DNA from: Isoetes taiwanensis
Lineage: Eukaryota > Streptophyta > Lycopodiopsida > Isoetales > Isoetaceae
Direction of reading: 5' to 3'
Assembly: GCA_021234155.1 (NCBI GenBank)
Contig: JAJEKV010000006.1
Location: forward strand, 28,006,271-28,070,270
Length of the DNA: 64,000 nt
The translations under genes were made by a program, and so were the position numbers. Below the pieces are notes generated by a model, which saw nothing but the letters and a program-made list of their open reading frames with translations, was not told where the DNA came from and did no database searches. Of this stretch, positions 26,570-36,979 are shown piece by piece. The first letter of the stretch is position 1, and each line of letters opens with the position of its first letter.

Positions 26570-28180
26570 AAGTTAGCCATTTGGCGATTTTTAGCACATT
26601 TTAAAAACTATTGGCTAAAGTAAATCAAATAAATTGGAAAACAAATAATAATTTTAAATTTGCATTTTTTTTGTACCCCACCAACCTTCAAGTTCTTTTA
26701 GTCAAATGCTAAAAAGTAAGAGAGTAAATTACGTAATGTTTAACTAAATGATAGAAACTTTTGGAATGAGTTTGAGGCTAGTTTAGCTAAAAGAATCGTT
26801 TATAAAATCACGATCGACAATTTATTTTCTAATATCCATGGAATAATTTGAGGTTGAAATCACGCTAATTGGCATTTTCTTAGCATGTATCCATAAAGAA
26901 TATAATTGATGTAAACACTTGGAAAAGGTATAGTAATTCTATCTTAACATTTTTTGTTCCACACCACAGGGAATTTTTGGGATGAATGTGGATTAATTTA
27001 GATAAATGCTAGAAAGTATGAGAGAAAAGTTTGTAGAGAACTCTAAAATTGTTTTACATTGAATATATCTATGAAGCATATATAGCGACAATATCATTGT
27101 CAATATTCTTATTATCAAACCCTTTAGCAATGCTCTTTCTTAAGTCGATATAAGGCTAAATTTAGAGTCCTACATGCGGACCATTAGTGAATTGGACTCA
27201 TATGCTAGCTGTAGATGCTCCAAAAAAACATGTCCTTGGCTTGGAAGAAAGGCATGCTTGAAATAGAAAAAGTAAATAGCATTATAGATTTTGTGCTCAA
27301 TTAACACCTCGAAAGATCATTGTACTCGCTTATGTCAAAGATTCATGATAAAACAATCTTGCATGTCTAAGTTAAAATGAAGCAAATCTAGTTTTCTTGT
27401 TGTTCGACAATTGAGCTTCGTAGTTTTTTATGTATGGCGCATCCCAAAGCTTGAACCTCTTGTACATATATTACTAGCAATGCACAAAGCAAAAAGGCAC
27501 ATCAAAAAACTTCACAGATGCCATACCTATTGTTGCTTCATCCCATTCTTTTTTGGGACAGATCACCTGTCTGTAATGCTTCATGGAATAATTTAAGGGT
27601 AAACTTAGCTATTTGGCGATTTTTTAGCACATTTTCAAAAAAATGTTAGCTAAAGTAAGTGGAAAAATTTGAGGGGGAGGAGGAAAAAATAATAATTTTA
27701 GTTTAACTTTTTTCCTTTGCACCAAGCTTTGATATCTTTAGCCAAATGCTAGAAAGTAAGAGTAAAAATTTTTGTGTTGTTTAGCTAAACCATAGAAACT
27801 TTTGGAATGAATTTCGGGCTAGTTTAGCTAACATCATTATAGTTGATAAGAAATATATGATTAGTAATATATTTTCTAGCATCGATGGAATAATTTGAGG
27901 CCTAAACAACTAACTAACATTGTTTTAGAATGTTTTCACAAAGAAAATGACTAAAATAAATGGAAACAAATGAAAAAAGTACAATATTTTTAGCTTAATA
28001 TTTTTTGTTGCCCACACTCTGAGAGAATTTTTGGGGTGAATTTTGGGTTAGTTTAGCTAAAGCTAGAAAGTATGAGAGTGTGTAGAGTTTAAGCTAAACC
28101 ACTTAAAGTTTTGGGATTAGTCTCGAGCAAGTTTAGCTTAAGCCATTATGGCTAACAAAGAAATGCGATTAGTAATGTAT
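26570..28180 (+). repeat. tandem AT-rich modules of about 300 bp (4 copies)
   Basis: Modules start near 26570, 26870, 27600 and 27910. Each has, in order, a TTAGC..ATTTT element, a GCTAAAGTAA-like element, AATAATTTTA, a TTTTTTG..CC element, AAATGCTAGAAAGTA(A/T)GAG, TTTAGCTAAA, AACTTTTGG, and GGCTAGTTTAGCTAA or close variants. The pairs 26570/26870 and 27600/27910 look like two dimers separated by unrelated sequence (27060-27590). One further copy lies inverted at 15815-16010. No protein, TIR or poly(A) was found. Confidence 0.75.
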
Positions 28181-28199
28181 TCCTGTAGTGCTTGCATTG

Positions 28200-29350
28200 C
28201 CCTTTGCCACCTTTGCCATCATGCATTCATGAGATTAGATGGCTACAAGTTCATAAATGTCTTTGTATGTAAATGTGCTCGGAAGAAAACATATATACTA
28301 CGGATGAAGATGTGGCATCATTGAAGACCTCATGCAAATGTGAACCATGGATTTTGCAAGCTACTTGGGGGAGTGTTTGATTGTCGTGGGGTTTTAAACT
28401 ATATCAAAACCACCCGAGCTTGGAGTTGCACCTCCTGCGCTATGAGTGAACATGGGATGCAAGACTTGGATAAAAAATAGGGTAGGTCTATCACGGCAGA
28501 GATGATCGACCTCTGCTAAAAAAATAGGGTTAGGAACTGCGTCGATTCACGGCGATGATTTAACCATGGGTTTTCTATTAGATGCAAATCTCGGCTAAAT
28601 GGGATCTAATGTAAGTGTTTTTGGAGGTTGCCCCAAGGGTAATCTCTAGGTATGGAGTGAGAATTGAGGGATATTCTTGGAATTATTCAAGTAAGCAAGA
28701 TTTCATTAATTAGAAATTTCATTTTCTCGTTTGACAAATGAGAAATAGGTCAGCGATCACCTCGGGCAAAGTAGAAAATGGTTGTAAGCAAAAGCACGAA
28801 TGGCGTTTAAAATTAAATTCAGCTCAAAAAAATTATAATCGCCAAAAATCGTTTGTACACTTATGGCCTCGAGGTCAGGATGACATTAATTATTAAGTTC
28901 GAAAAGCATTACTAATGCTCCCAAAGATCGCCATGGAAAGTTTGGACAAGGAAGCGAGCCAAAATATAACAAATTCATTGCTTAGAACTAACTAATACCT
29001 ATCTAAATAAAAAGGCAAATCTTGTTGGAATAAGCGGTCCACGATCTTTTAGACAAGTAAATTCAACAAAATTGGTAGATTGATGTATATTGAGGAAAAG
29101 TGTAAGTACAATAAATTTTTCATATGATAGACATTCTCTTTGAGTTTTACGACACCGATTCTATATTTAAGCCAAGCTCTCTTTGCTATTCTTCTTACAT
29201 GTTCATTTCACTGTTTTGCAATGGTGCGTGATGTATCCATTTACGGTATATCTGTGGTGTTGGGATATCTACATCCATAGCTTATTGACTATCTCTTACA
29301 CTGTTGTGAGATCTGCGAAGTATCCAACAATTCTTTTAGCCAATGCCTTT
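28200..29350. other. no recognisable gene
   Basis: AT-rich intergenic sequence. I found no conserved domain, RNA gene or repeat beyond scattered T-runs. Confidence 0.4.
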
Positions 29351-31760
29351 GAGTGCTTTCGTAGGGGCTGAGCCAATGTCTCTTTGGTGAAGGATCGCCA
29401 TCTAGTCTCCCACTTCTAGATCGCCTCGGACACTCAATGTATTCAAAATTATGAAGTGGTTTTTCGGCGAACTTGTTGTCTTGGCGGGATCTTCTCAAAA
29501 TTTTTGTTCAGAGCCTCCAGCTTCTTGAATTGTGGATCGAGCTCAGCAGTTGCTTTTTGTTTGTTTTAACTTGATTGCCACGGTTTCTTATAAACTCTCT
29601 TGAAGCTTTTTAGATCCGAGCATCGATTATTTGATCCATCTTGCTAAGATATGTCTCGAAAGTGATTTTTGATGTCCGGCATATCGAGCTGCCAGCTTAT
29701 CCTTTGCACATTTTCTTCTTCCTCTTCATTTGCAGGCCGTGTCATCTTCTCTGAAGTCTGAAGAAAGATCGAAGGAAACGGCATACCTTATCATCATATT
29801 GAATGAAACACTGCGTTTCCCTTGCATCGAGAGCAACTCTAGAATTACGTGGCGTAGAAACAAAATCAAGGACAACCGTCCATTGGAACCGGCTCTTTAC
29901 CGTTGCATAAACATAGGAAGTCTTTGCACGGCTCTTATAGGCGAAGTCACCATCCATTCTGCCCCAAGAGAACTTGGGTTTACTGTAAAATACTCCAAAT
30001 ATTTTTTTCTTTGTTTTCATATCTACCTCCTTGTCACCGGTTATTGGATATTTGGGAAGGCGTGCTCTTAGGTGCCTTGGGTCACGAGTCCTTAACTCAA
30101 GCCCCGGCTTCATTGGGCAACACACGGGCCTCACTTACGTTTTATCGTGACATGGGCCACGTATCTTGAAACTCTTTGATATTTTTTTTGCTTTCGCCAG
30201 CCTTGTTCCTCATAAGCCCCAAGGAAAGCGTGAGAACTACCTTGAATCGACTTTGGCTATACATGCGGTTCGGCAAATGCGTGGGCAGGATCTAAGGAAC
30301 ATGGCGATATGATAAACTTTGGATTTTTGTCATGCATTCAATCACTGCTAAATAGATCGTGTATTTCTTAACTTCCCACGGCGTCATTGAATCGCATGTC
30401 AATAAAAATCATAGTTGCATTCTCACATACCAGGTGCGAAAGCGGGAATGCGACTTAGTGACATGGTGTGCGGTGTTCCTCTTCTCATACGTTCCCTTGC
30501 CTCTTACGGCTTAATGATTGCGATAATAGCTTCCAAAAAGCACTAGGGAGATTGCCTTGCGAGTCTTTATTGTAATTGGCTTTAGCGTAATCAAAATCGA
30601 TTATCGGCTATATCCGGCAGCCGTTGTTGAAAGTTCGGAAAATATAGCTAATTCCTCAAAACTCTGTATTGCTTTTTAAAACCACAGTTGATATTTCGAT
30701 TTGCACTTTCAAAGAAAACCTTGCCTTGAGAATTTCATCCATGAATTGGCTGACCTCGGCATTATTCATTCCTCGAAGGTATCTTAGGAAATCTTGTTGA
30801 AGAACTCTTTTGATGGCTTATCTGGCAGTTCCCCCTGATCATCAGCCAACTTACGTGCTGCCCACTTGTTAACAACAGCAAGAAGCTTACTCCATGATTC
30901 CTCCTGCATGAAGAGGAATTACTTTTCGTCCTTGAGTTCTTTAACCTTCAAAATTGTTGTAGCTACATCAACAAAATCCACGCAAACAACGGTGGCGGGA
31001 TCAGCGATGGCGATCTTCAATAGCTGAAAATAAGATTTTACCTTTCAGGCCGACGAGATTGCTGTACCTGTTGGGCCTTATGGAGGGCATTCATAAGCCT
31101 TATGCTGATTCCTTAACTGCTGGAGCTTTTCAATTAGTGGCTCCTTATATACTGTATCCGCTATGATGTCGTTGCACTGTATGGACAATTGAATATACTC
31201 TTTATTGGATAGGTTTCCATTTAAAACCCGGCTTCTTTGTTTTGCATAAGCTTTGGCAAATTCAAGCCGTTGTTCGATATTTCCCATTATAGAGCATAGA
31301 ATTTGTGCAGCAAAAATACTATGATTACCAGAAATAATATAGAATTTTTTGTTCAAGAACTCCTCAGGACGGGACCAAGTGATCAATTTCTTGCATTGAT
31401 GTCCCATCAATTAATAGGCATTGTAAACAAAAGCTGACTTTAACAGAGGAAAAATGCAATGAACCTTACCTTGTCACTAGGTCAAATGGCACAACATCGG
31501 TAGGCGTGAGAACCTCTGTTAGGCATCTCTTGAAACTCCTGATTAGGGTCTGTACATGGTCGTTAGATAGAACCCTATGAGTTAGATTAGCAGGGGCTGC
31601 CTCACAAAAATGCCGATCTTTTTGGAACCAATTCCTCCCATAGGATAAAATCTTTTAAATTCCTCTAGCTTGGGGTGATTATAACTTCTTTTCTTCATCG
31701 GATTGAATTTTTAATTCATCGGCATCGATAAAGCGGATGGCAAGTTAACAAGGAAGTCGT
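29350..31760 (-). CDS. ParB/sulfiredoxin-like protein gene, locus D (frame-broken)
   Basis: The clearest part is 31410-31078 (minus), with K-K-F-Y-I-I-S-G-N-H-S-I-F-A-A-Q at 31335-31303. The G-x-H-x-x-x-A-A signature is the nucleotide-binding loop of the ParB/Srx fold. Upstream, across a GTAAGG donor at 31469, lies a V-L-T-P-T-D-V-V-P-F-D-L-V stretch at about 31540-31475, and before that F-Y-P-M-G-G-I-G-S-K-K-I-G-I-F-V. The same order occurs in locus E (53.8-58.3 kb), where the matching motifs are D-G-Q-H-S-I-E-A-C and M-P-A-D-V-L-P-W-D-M. The remainder (31.05-29.35 kb) is helical and frame-broken, with A-D-P-A-T-V-V-C-V-D-F and a basic C-terminal part. Function is unknown. ParB relatives bind CTP or ATP; whether this one does is inference. 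Confidence 0.5.
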
Positions 31761-32209
31761 AGCTATAGGATTGGTAGAGGAGGTGGGGAGTAGGCAGGTA
31801 GAGGGCTGCCCTTTGAAGGTACTTATAACCATCATTCATTTAATTTAAGAATTTATGTCATTATTTTTGAACTTTTATGGCCGACATACGTTTTTTTTTT
31901 CTTCTTCATTTCACGTTCTTTTGTTTTCCCTCCCGTCCGCCTCTTTCAAAATATCCCGCCTTGCTTTCCAGCTTCCCTCTCCTATTCGTGGCCTACTTTT
32001 TCCCCGCCTCTTCTCCCGGATTCTTTTCCGCCTCCCCCTATTTCTATTTTTCTGTCCCATCACTACCTATTTCTATTTTTCTCTTATCATCACTCCACAT
32101 GTTTCTATTTTTCCTTTTTTTGGGGGAAGCCCGGATGAGGCTATGGGCGGGGCTATAGGCGCACACCTGAGCGGCTACACTTCAAAGCAGGGGGCAAGCT
32201 TCGCCGGTC

Positions 32210-33794
32210 TTCTTCTGGCTTCATTTCTATGTGATGCGGCTATGGCTCCAATCATTTTTGCTTCTGTATACTACTTCTCATCCGGCAGATAAAAACTTCT
32301 TCCCTATGTTGTTCTTTCTGTAACGGCATTTGAAAGATATGGTTCAAGAGCTGGTTTCGGTTCCAGTAAAAAAATGCAGTTGCTCCTCTATTTTCCCAGA
32401 TACCCGTGCTATTTTTCTCGTAGATCAAAAGAGCTTTCAAGTTCTTTTCGATATTGTGCAAATTGAGAAGAAGGATGTTTTTACTGGTAGTTACATGACT
32501 AGCACAGATTACACTGGCGGGTTCAGAGGATTCTGTCTTATTTGCATCCTATTGAAGATAAAGGCAAGCACTTTAAGTTGAAGTGCTTCTGCTTCAAGGT
32601 CTTGAGCACTAATGCAACAAAATGGCTTCCTGGGTTCGAGACTGCCATCAATGAGGTGTTTTTTCAGTGGGAAAAAGACTTCGAACATGGCGGCAAAGCT
32701 ACTTACAATGCAAGTATGAGTAACTTATTTGCAGAGTTCATCCTTGCATTGATTGAACTGCAGTGATTTTATGTGCATATATTTCCACAGTTCGTTGATC
32801 TGGATTATATTGAACTGACTTTTAACTTACTTATATGAAATAAGTAACTTCATTCCAATTCCAGGTTTCGCATCTCTTTTTTTTTTGATTGAAGGCTATA
32901 TTTGTATTAATAAGTTATACATAGAAATACATATGTATATATGAGTACAAAAAGTCAACTTTTTTATCTTGGGAAGTGATTAACCCATTCGATCTATCTT
33001 TTAGATTCTGGGAAAAATCTAAAACTTAGATACTACATCCATAGTCATATAAGACTTAACAAAAACTTAAAACTAAGATGATCTAATATATAGTTCTATG
33101 ATAAGTCTGATTTCAGATTTCTGGTTTAGCAAATCCAGATGCTTCTCCAACTTTTCTTTTATCCTTTCTGCCCATGCCTCTGGTAGCAGAAATGAATGAG
33201 CAGAACGGGCAGCTACATGACTGACATTTAGAAGGGTTAAAACGACCTGAGTGGTCTATTGCTTCACAAATGAGTCCTCTCCTGGCATCCAGACTTTGAA
33301 TGCACGAACAGTCACAACGACAATGATCACCATGGTAATCTGTTGGTGTGGCTCCGAATTGGTCCAGCCACATGGAATTTACCCCGAGATTAATCCGATT
33401 CCACTTCAGCTTCTTTTGTGCAATGAGAATATTACCTACAGGTTTCGCATCTCATTGTTTAACTCGAATGGTGTTGAACAATGCAAGCATGGGAAAAGAG
33501 GGACCAACAACTGTGAAGATATGGTTAGCACCCCAGATTGCACCGCTTGGGAGTGCCCTTATCTTTGCTCCAATTCCTTTCATTCTGGTAGAACCAGCAT
33601 ACAAGAAAATAGCTGATTTTTTTAGATCAAATGGAGGCCAAGTCCTTGATATGGCACACAGCGAGCTTGGTATAGATCGAGAAGAGGCATTGCATAATTT
33701 GATATTTTTTCTCTGTTTCAACACCTATGGAGGCATGGAAATTATATTCCCATCACTGCTGAGATACATTGGGGATGCAGGGCACAAGAGATAG
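32210..33794 (+). pseudogene. CYP74 (allene oxide synthase / hydroperoxide lyase family) pseudogene
   Basis: CYP74 enzymes convert fatty-acid hydroperoxides in the oxylipin pathway. Exon 1 (about 32210-32765) carries L-V-D-Q-K-S-F-Q-V-L-F-D, then E-K-K-D-V-F-T-G-S-Y-M-T-S-T and T-G-G-F-R, the classic N-terminal CYP74 block. Exon 2 (33442-33794) has W-L-A-P-Q-I-A-P-L-G-S, A-Y-K-K-I-A-D-F-F, R-E-E-A-L-H-N-L-I-F-F and C-F-N-T-Y-G-G-M, the CYP74 I-helix region. Exon 1 is split over two or three frames. The frame stops at 33794 right after the G-D-A-G-type helix end, and no heme-binding Cys region was found downstream, so about a third of the protein is missing. A retroposon sits at the start of exon 2. 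Confidence 0.8.
32877..33438 (-). mobile_element. retroposon with A-tail and 15-bp target-site duplication inside CYP74
   Basis: The 15-mer CAGGTTTCGCATCTC occurs at 32862-32876 and again at 33439-33453. Between them is 562 bp beginning, on the plus strand, with a run of ten T, i.e. a minus-strand insertion with an A-tail. This is the signature of L1-mediated (target-primed) insertion. Read on the minus strand, the insert has an open stretch ending W-A-E-R-I-K-E-K-L-E-K-H-L-D-L-L-N with a stop at about 33090 and then 200 bp of AT-rich 3' UTR-like sequence. It also has Cys-rich pieces (C-R-C-D-C-S-C in another frame). It may be a processed copy of an unidentified gene's 3' end or a short LINE-mobilised element. 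Confidence 0.8.
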
Positions 33795-33799
33795 AAGCG

Positions 33800-34046
33800 T
33801 GTAAATTGAAGCGCAAATCTAGTATTGAAGCCTGAGATATGGTAAAATAGAGATGCTTCTTGTTTTATAAATGAGCATGGGTTTTTACTGCGCACAAGGT
33901 GAACAAAAGGCAAAAGCCCTAAGATGTTCTGTAGGATTAGTCTGCGCTCTGTTGGAAAGGGTGAAGAAACAAGGGTTTGGAGCTCCGTGTAGTTTGCATA
34001 CAGCTTGAATAATTGCGCCACGTGCGATTTAACATGGACGCCACTT
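33800..34046. other. sequence downstream of CYP74 pseudogene, no gene seen
   Basis: A minus-strand frame (34051-33725) crosses this stretch but overlaps CYP74 exon 2 antisense and has no domain. I looked for the CYP74 heme-binding segment in all plus frames and did not find it. Confidence 0.4.
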
Positions 34047-34282
34047 ACCAAAATTGTCTATTTTAAAGTATTTTGTAGGATCATCACTTACCAAAATTGT
34101 CTATTTTAAAGTATTTTGGAGGAAAGTCACGTACCAAAATTGTCTATTTTAAAGCATTTTGTAGGACATCTCATTTATTAGTTGTACCAAAATTATCTAT
34201 TTTAAAGTATTTTGGAGGAAAGTCAATACCAAAATTGTCTATTTTAAAGCATTTTAGAGGACATGACTCATTTATTAGTTGT
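34047..34282 (+). repeat. tandem repeat, 5 units of 42-53 bp
   Basis: Units begin with ACCAAAATTGTCTATTTTAA at 34047, 34090, 34133, 34186 and 34228 (the fourth has ATTATC for ATTGTC). Each continues AG(T/C)ATTTTG(G/T)AGGA. Units 4 and 5 are preceded or followed by TCATTTATTAGTTGTA, showing a higher-order pair. No coding role is seen. Confidence 0.9.
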
Positions 34283-34582
34283 ATAGATATTCAGGTTTAT
34301 TGGCCTAAATACCATAACTCTAGATTTAAGTTTGTTAAAAGATTGAATATTGGAGCAATATTATTTTTATGTATTGTAATATTTGCTTGATTTCGTAAAG
34401 TAAGTGATTATTTCGTTGTGATGTTGTGATGTTAATTTCAAGCAAATAAGTACCTTATTTAAAGTAAATATGAAAAAATAACCATATATACAACATACAC
34501 TACACTTTGTAAAGGCCAAAAATAAAATTAAAAAAACACTAGATGCCCTAAAAATAATGCTTATTTGGCGCGATTTTGGAAC

Positions 34583-34615
34583 AGACATAATCCCAATTTA
34601 ATTGAATGATGGTTT
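34583..34615 (-). repeat. 33-bp motif shared with the copia/DUF7869 junctions
   Basis: On the minus strand this 33-mer begins AAACCATCATTCAATTAAAT and ends GGGATTATGTCT. It is identical to the plus strand at 45603-45635 and 61888-61920, where it starts exactly at the truncated 3' LTR of copia copies A and B. Flanking sequence is unrelated here. It may be the end of a mobile element or a hotspot at a recombination junction. Confidence 0.8.
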
Positions 34616-35858
34616 TATCTTCTTGGGAAGAGGTGCCTCTTGTGTATGGGAATCCCTTCTTGAAAGTGGCATAAACATATTTTGTAATGAGGTGGGGTTG
34701 ACAACGGGTGAACCGCCATGCTCCGCGGGAGATGACCTTAAGGATTCTTTTGGAGTCGATGGCTCACACGCAGCGACTAATGGGACCATAGTTTTTCTTG
34801 GCAACTGCCCATAACTAGTTCGTGTCCATCACGGAAGGCATCTTGTTGTCCTTTGTAGCCTTCAATGCAATGGAAGGAGGTTTTTATCGTAGAAAGGCCC
34901 TTCCTACACATCTTTGAAGCCAACAAGTATATCCCTATTGCACTTTATCTACGGCGGGCTCAAAGAATCATATGATGGCAAGTTCCGACCATATCCTTTG
35001 GCACTAGTAGGTACCCCCTTCCCACTAGCGAGGCTTATTGGCTTTGCTTTGCGGTCATGATAGATGGATCATAGTTTTGCCGGTATAAAAAACATATTCC
35101 ACAAACTTTTATTTGTTGTGTATCCTCCACGGCGCATATGATTGCATTCAGAATGTTATTTTTGGTGCCTTCCCATATAGTAACTATCATGCCCATCTGT
35201 TCAAAGTCTTCGCCCTTTCCGTTCCTCAAGAACGGACATGAGTCCTTAGATCAATCTCACGCAACATGTGGTTTGGCTTGACCTATTTCCATGTACCACT
35301 TTCGACTTCTATCAGGAGTTACAATGCGCATGGGTTCGACGTTGGGCCCGCGGAAAAGCTCGAGGGCTGCAGTATCAAATGAAAGTGATGAGAAGTTGAC
35401 TTGGAAAATAACTCAAAAGGAACGCGAACGCGGTCGCGATCTTTACAAGCTTCTAAAAAAACATTGCTAACAGACGGAGGTCGCAAGGAACGCAACCGCG
35501 ATCCTTATGAGCAGCCAGCATATGATAAAAAGGAAAAGTGTTCAATAGGATCGCGCCCGCAATAGTTTTGAGCAATCCAACCAGACTATACTATACATAC
35601 TGGTGAAAGGAATCGCGACCGCGATTCTCACGGGCATTAAGACTGTGAAAATACAGAAAAACTGCTCGTGAAGATCACGGCTGCGATCCTTTCGAGCATA
35701 TACAATGCTAAAATCAGGACAAGTAATGCTAGACTGATTGCAGTGGTCTTAAAAAGCGCAGAAAATACCTTCTTTTTAGAGGCGGTCGAGACGACATGGC
35801 GGCGGTTGAAGGCTCGAAATTTTTTTATGGCTCTTGAAAAGGTTTGCGAAGTGGCCAT
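34598..35858 (-). CDS. gene F, unknown multi-exon gene
   Basis: The minus strand shows a chain of plausible exons. The first is 35858-35769: ATG start, 30 codons, basic (R-A-I-K-K-F-R-A-F-N-R-R-H), ending at a donor GTATTT. A good acceptor (TACTGCAG) at 35367 leads into an open stretch with L-E-L-F-R-G-P-N-V-E-P-M-R-I and R-K-W-Y-M-E-I-G, but its phase does not match exon 1 without a one-base change. Next is 35229-35035 (M-G-M-I-V-T-I-W-E-G-T-K, C-A-V-E-D). The last is 34804-34598, Pro/Ser-rich with a final P-K-K-I-K-P and a stop inside the 33-bp shared motif. I recognise no family. The predicted first intron holds five GATCGCG-type palindromes. Confidence 0.4.
35421..35690. repeat. array of five GATCGCG/CGCGATC palindromes, period about 62 bp
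   Basis: Palindromic cores lie at 35421-35442, 35481-35506, 35548-35563, 35609-35627 and 35673-35690, with centres spaced 64, 61, 61 and 62 bp. The best copy is GGAATCGCGACCGCGATTC. Most are followed by TT.TGAGCA or TTCGAGCA. Sequence between cores is not conserved beyond about ten bases. The array lies in the predicted first intron of gene F. Confidence 0.8.
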
Positions 35859-35879
35859 AATCTGGAATTTTCCTTAATT

Positions 35880-36760
35880 TATAGAATGGGGGTCATTAAT
35901 GGCCCGCCATAATGACTGCCATAAAATTGATTTCCGGCGGTCGCAATAATTTCTGCAGGCGAATTAAATAAAGCTGGCGAAATAAATTCTGGCGGCGGTT
36001 CGAGAATATTCTTAAAAAGGCCGTATTTCAAACTTTTATTCTGTATACGGACGTCAGCACCGAGTTCAAAATTCTGTACCATGTGACAGGGGAGGGAGAT
36101 CTGACTAGTCGAGGCATGTCATTTTAAATGAGATAGTGACACTCTGTCTGACATCGGACATTTTGCAGGAAAACATAATACTCACGGCACGCGAGTTTAA
36201 TTAGGAATATCAGAATAACAATACGGAACTGAAATGCCCCGCCGAAACTACCTGCATTTGAAATTCAAAAAATTTTACCCACCTACACAGGCACATTAAC
36301 CATTCATTTGAATTGGACTCGAGGAGGAGGCTGTTGAGGCGCTGAATATTTCTTCGAAGCCGATCGTTTTAAATTGCTGGGATTTGAGGCGCTCAACCTC
36401 ACAGGGAAGGCGATCTAGAATATTTATAAAGATTTTGCTTGAGTTTTCGACAATGTGAAGAGTGTAAACAGGCAAGTCATACTACTAAAACATCTATATA
36501 ACTTCTTTATATCATTTTAACGTCATTATATCTAATGAACGAGTTAGAGAGCAGTAATAGTTAGACGTTTTTATACTAAATACTTCTTGAGTGAGTCTGA
36601 AATGAATTTCAGAACATAAACATTAACCTGGTGTACCAATCAAATCATCAATTGCTTTCCAAAAACTATAATTCTACAGAAATTGCTTCACATGTCTTTA
36701 TTCACACATCGTAGCAAACTGACTAATTTAATGTCCGTTGTGTGGACAGATCTGTAGGTC
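35880..36760. other. no recognisable gene
   Basis: Upstream side of gene F. The minus frame 36082-35879 has no domain. The segment 35915-36010 is rich in GGCGG; 36290-36420 repeats GGCGATC-like pieces with GAGGCGCT twice (36338 and 36386). No promoter could be assigned with confidence. Confidence 0.35.
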
Positions 36761-36768
36761 CTCAATTA

Positions 36769-36913
36769 GATCGCGACAACGATCTTCATCAGCTAAAAAT
36801 AGGCATATCTCAGCATTCTAGCAAACGTGCTTTGGCATTCGAGAAATCGTGTCTCAGCATTGGACCCTACTTGTAAAAGCCCGGGAGTCCTCAGCTAGAT
36901 CGCGGGCGCGATC
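36769..36913. repeat. two further GATCGCG palindromes in a 129-bp duplication
   Basis: Cores GATCGCGACAACGATC (36769-36784) and GATCGCGGGCGCGATC (36898-36913) are each preceded by GTCCTCA..TAGATCG and followed by TTCA.CA. They are the same motif class as the array at 35421-35690, 1.1 kb away, and lie just upstream of DUF7869 gene C. The spacer repeats CTCAGCATT twice. Confidence 0.75.
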
Positions 36914-36979
36914 TTCAACAACTCTGGTTTTTCTTGCTGTTCAACATCCTCCCTCATAAAAGCATTTAGTGCTACGCAT

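Noticed and set aside
31855-32292. Plus-strand ORF rich in Phe and Leu (membrane protein?)
   Set aside because: It is pyrimidine-rich leader sequence before CYP74; only its last residues look like CYP74, and there is no independent domain.
33251-33441. Upstream part of the 33348-33794 frame as CYP74 coding
   Set aside because: That part lies inside the retroposon; true exon 2 starts at about 33442.
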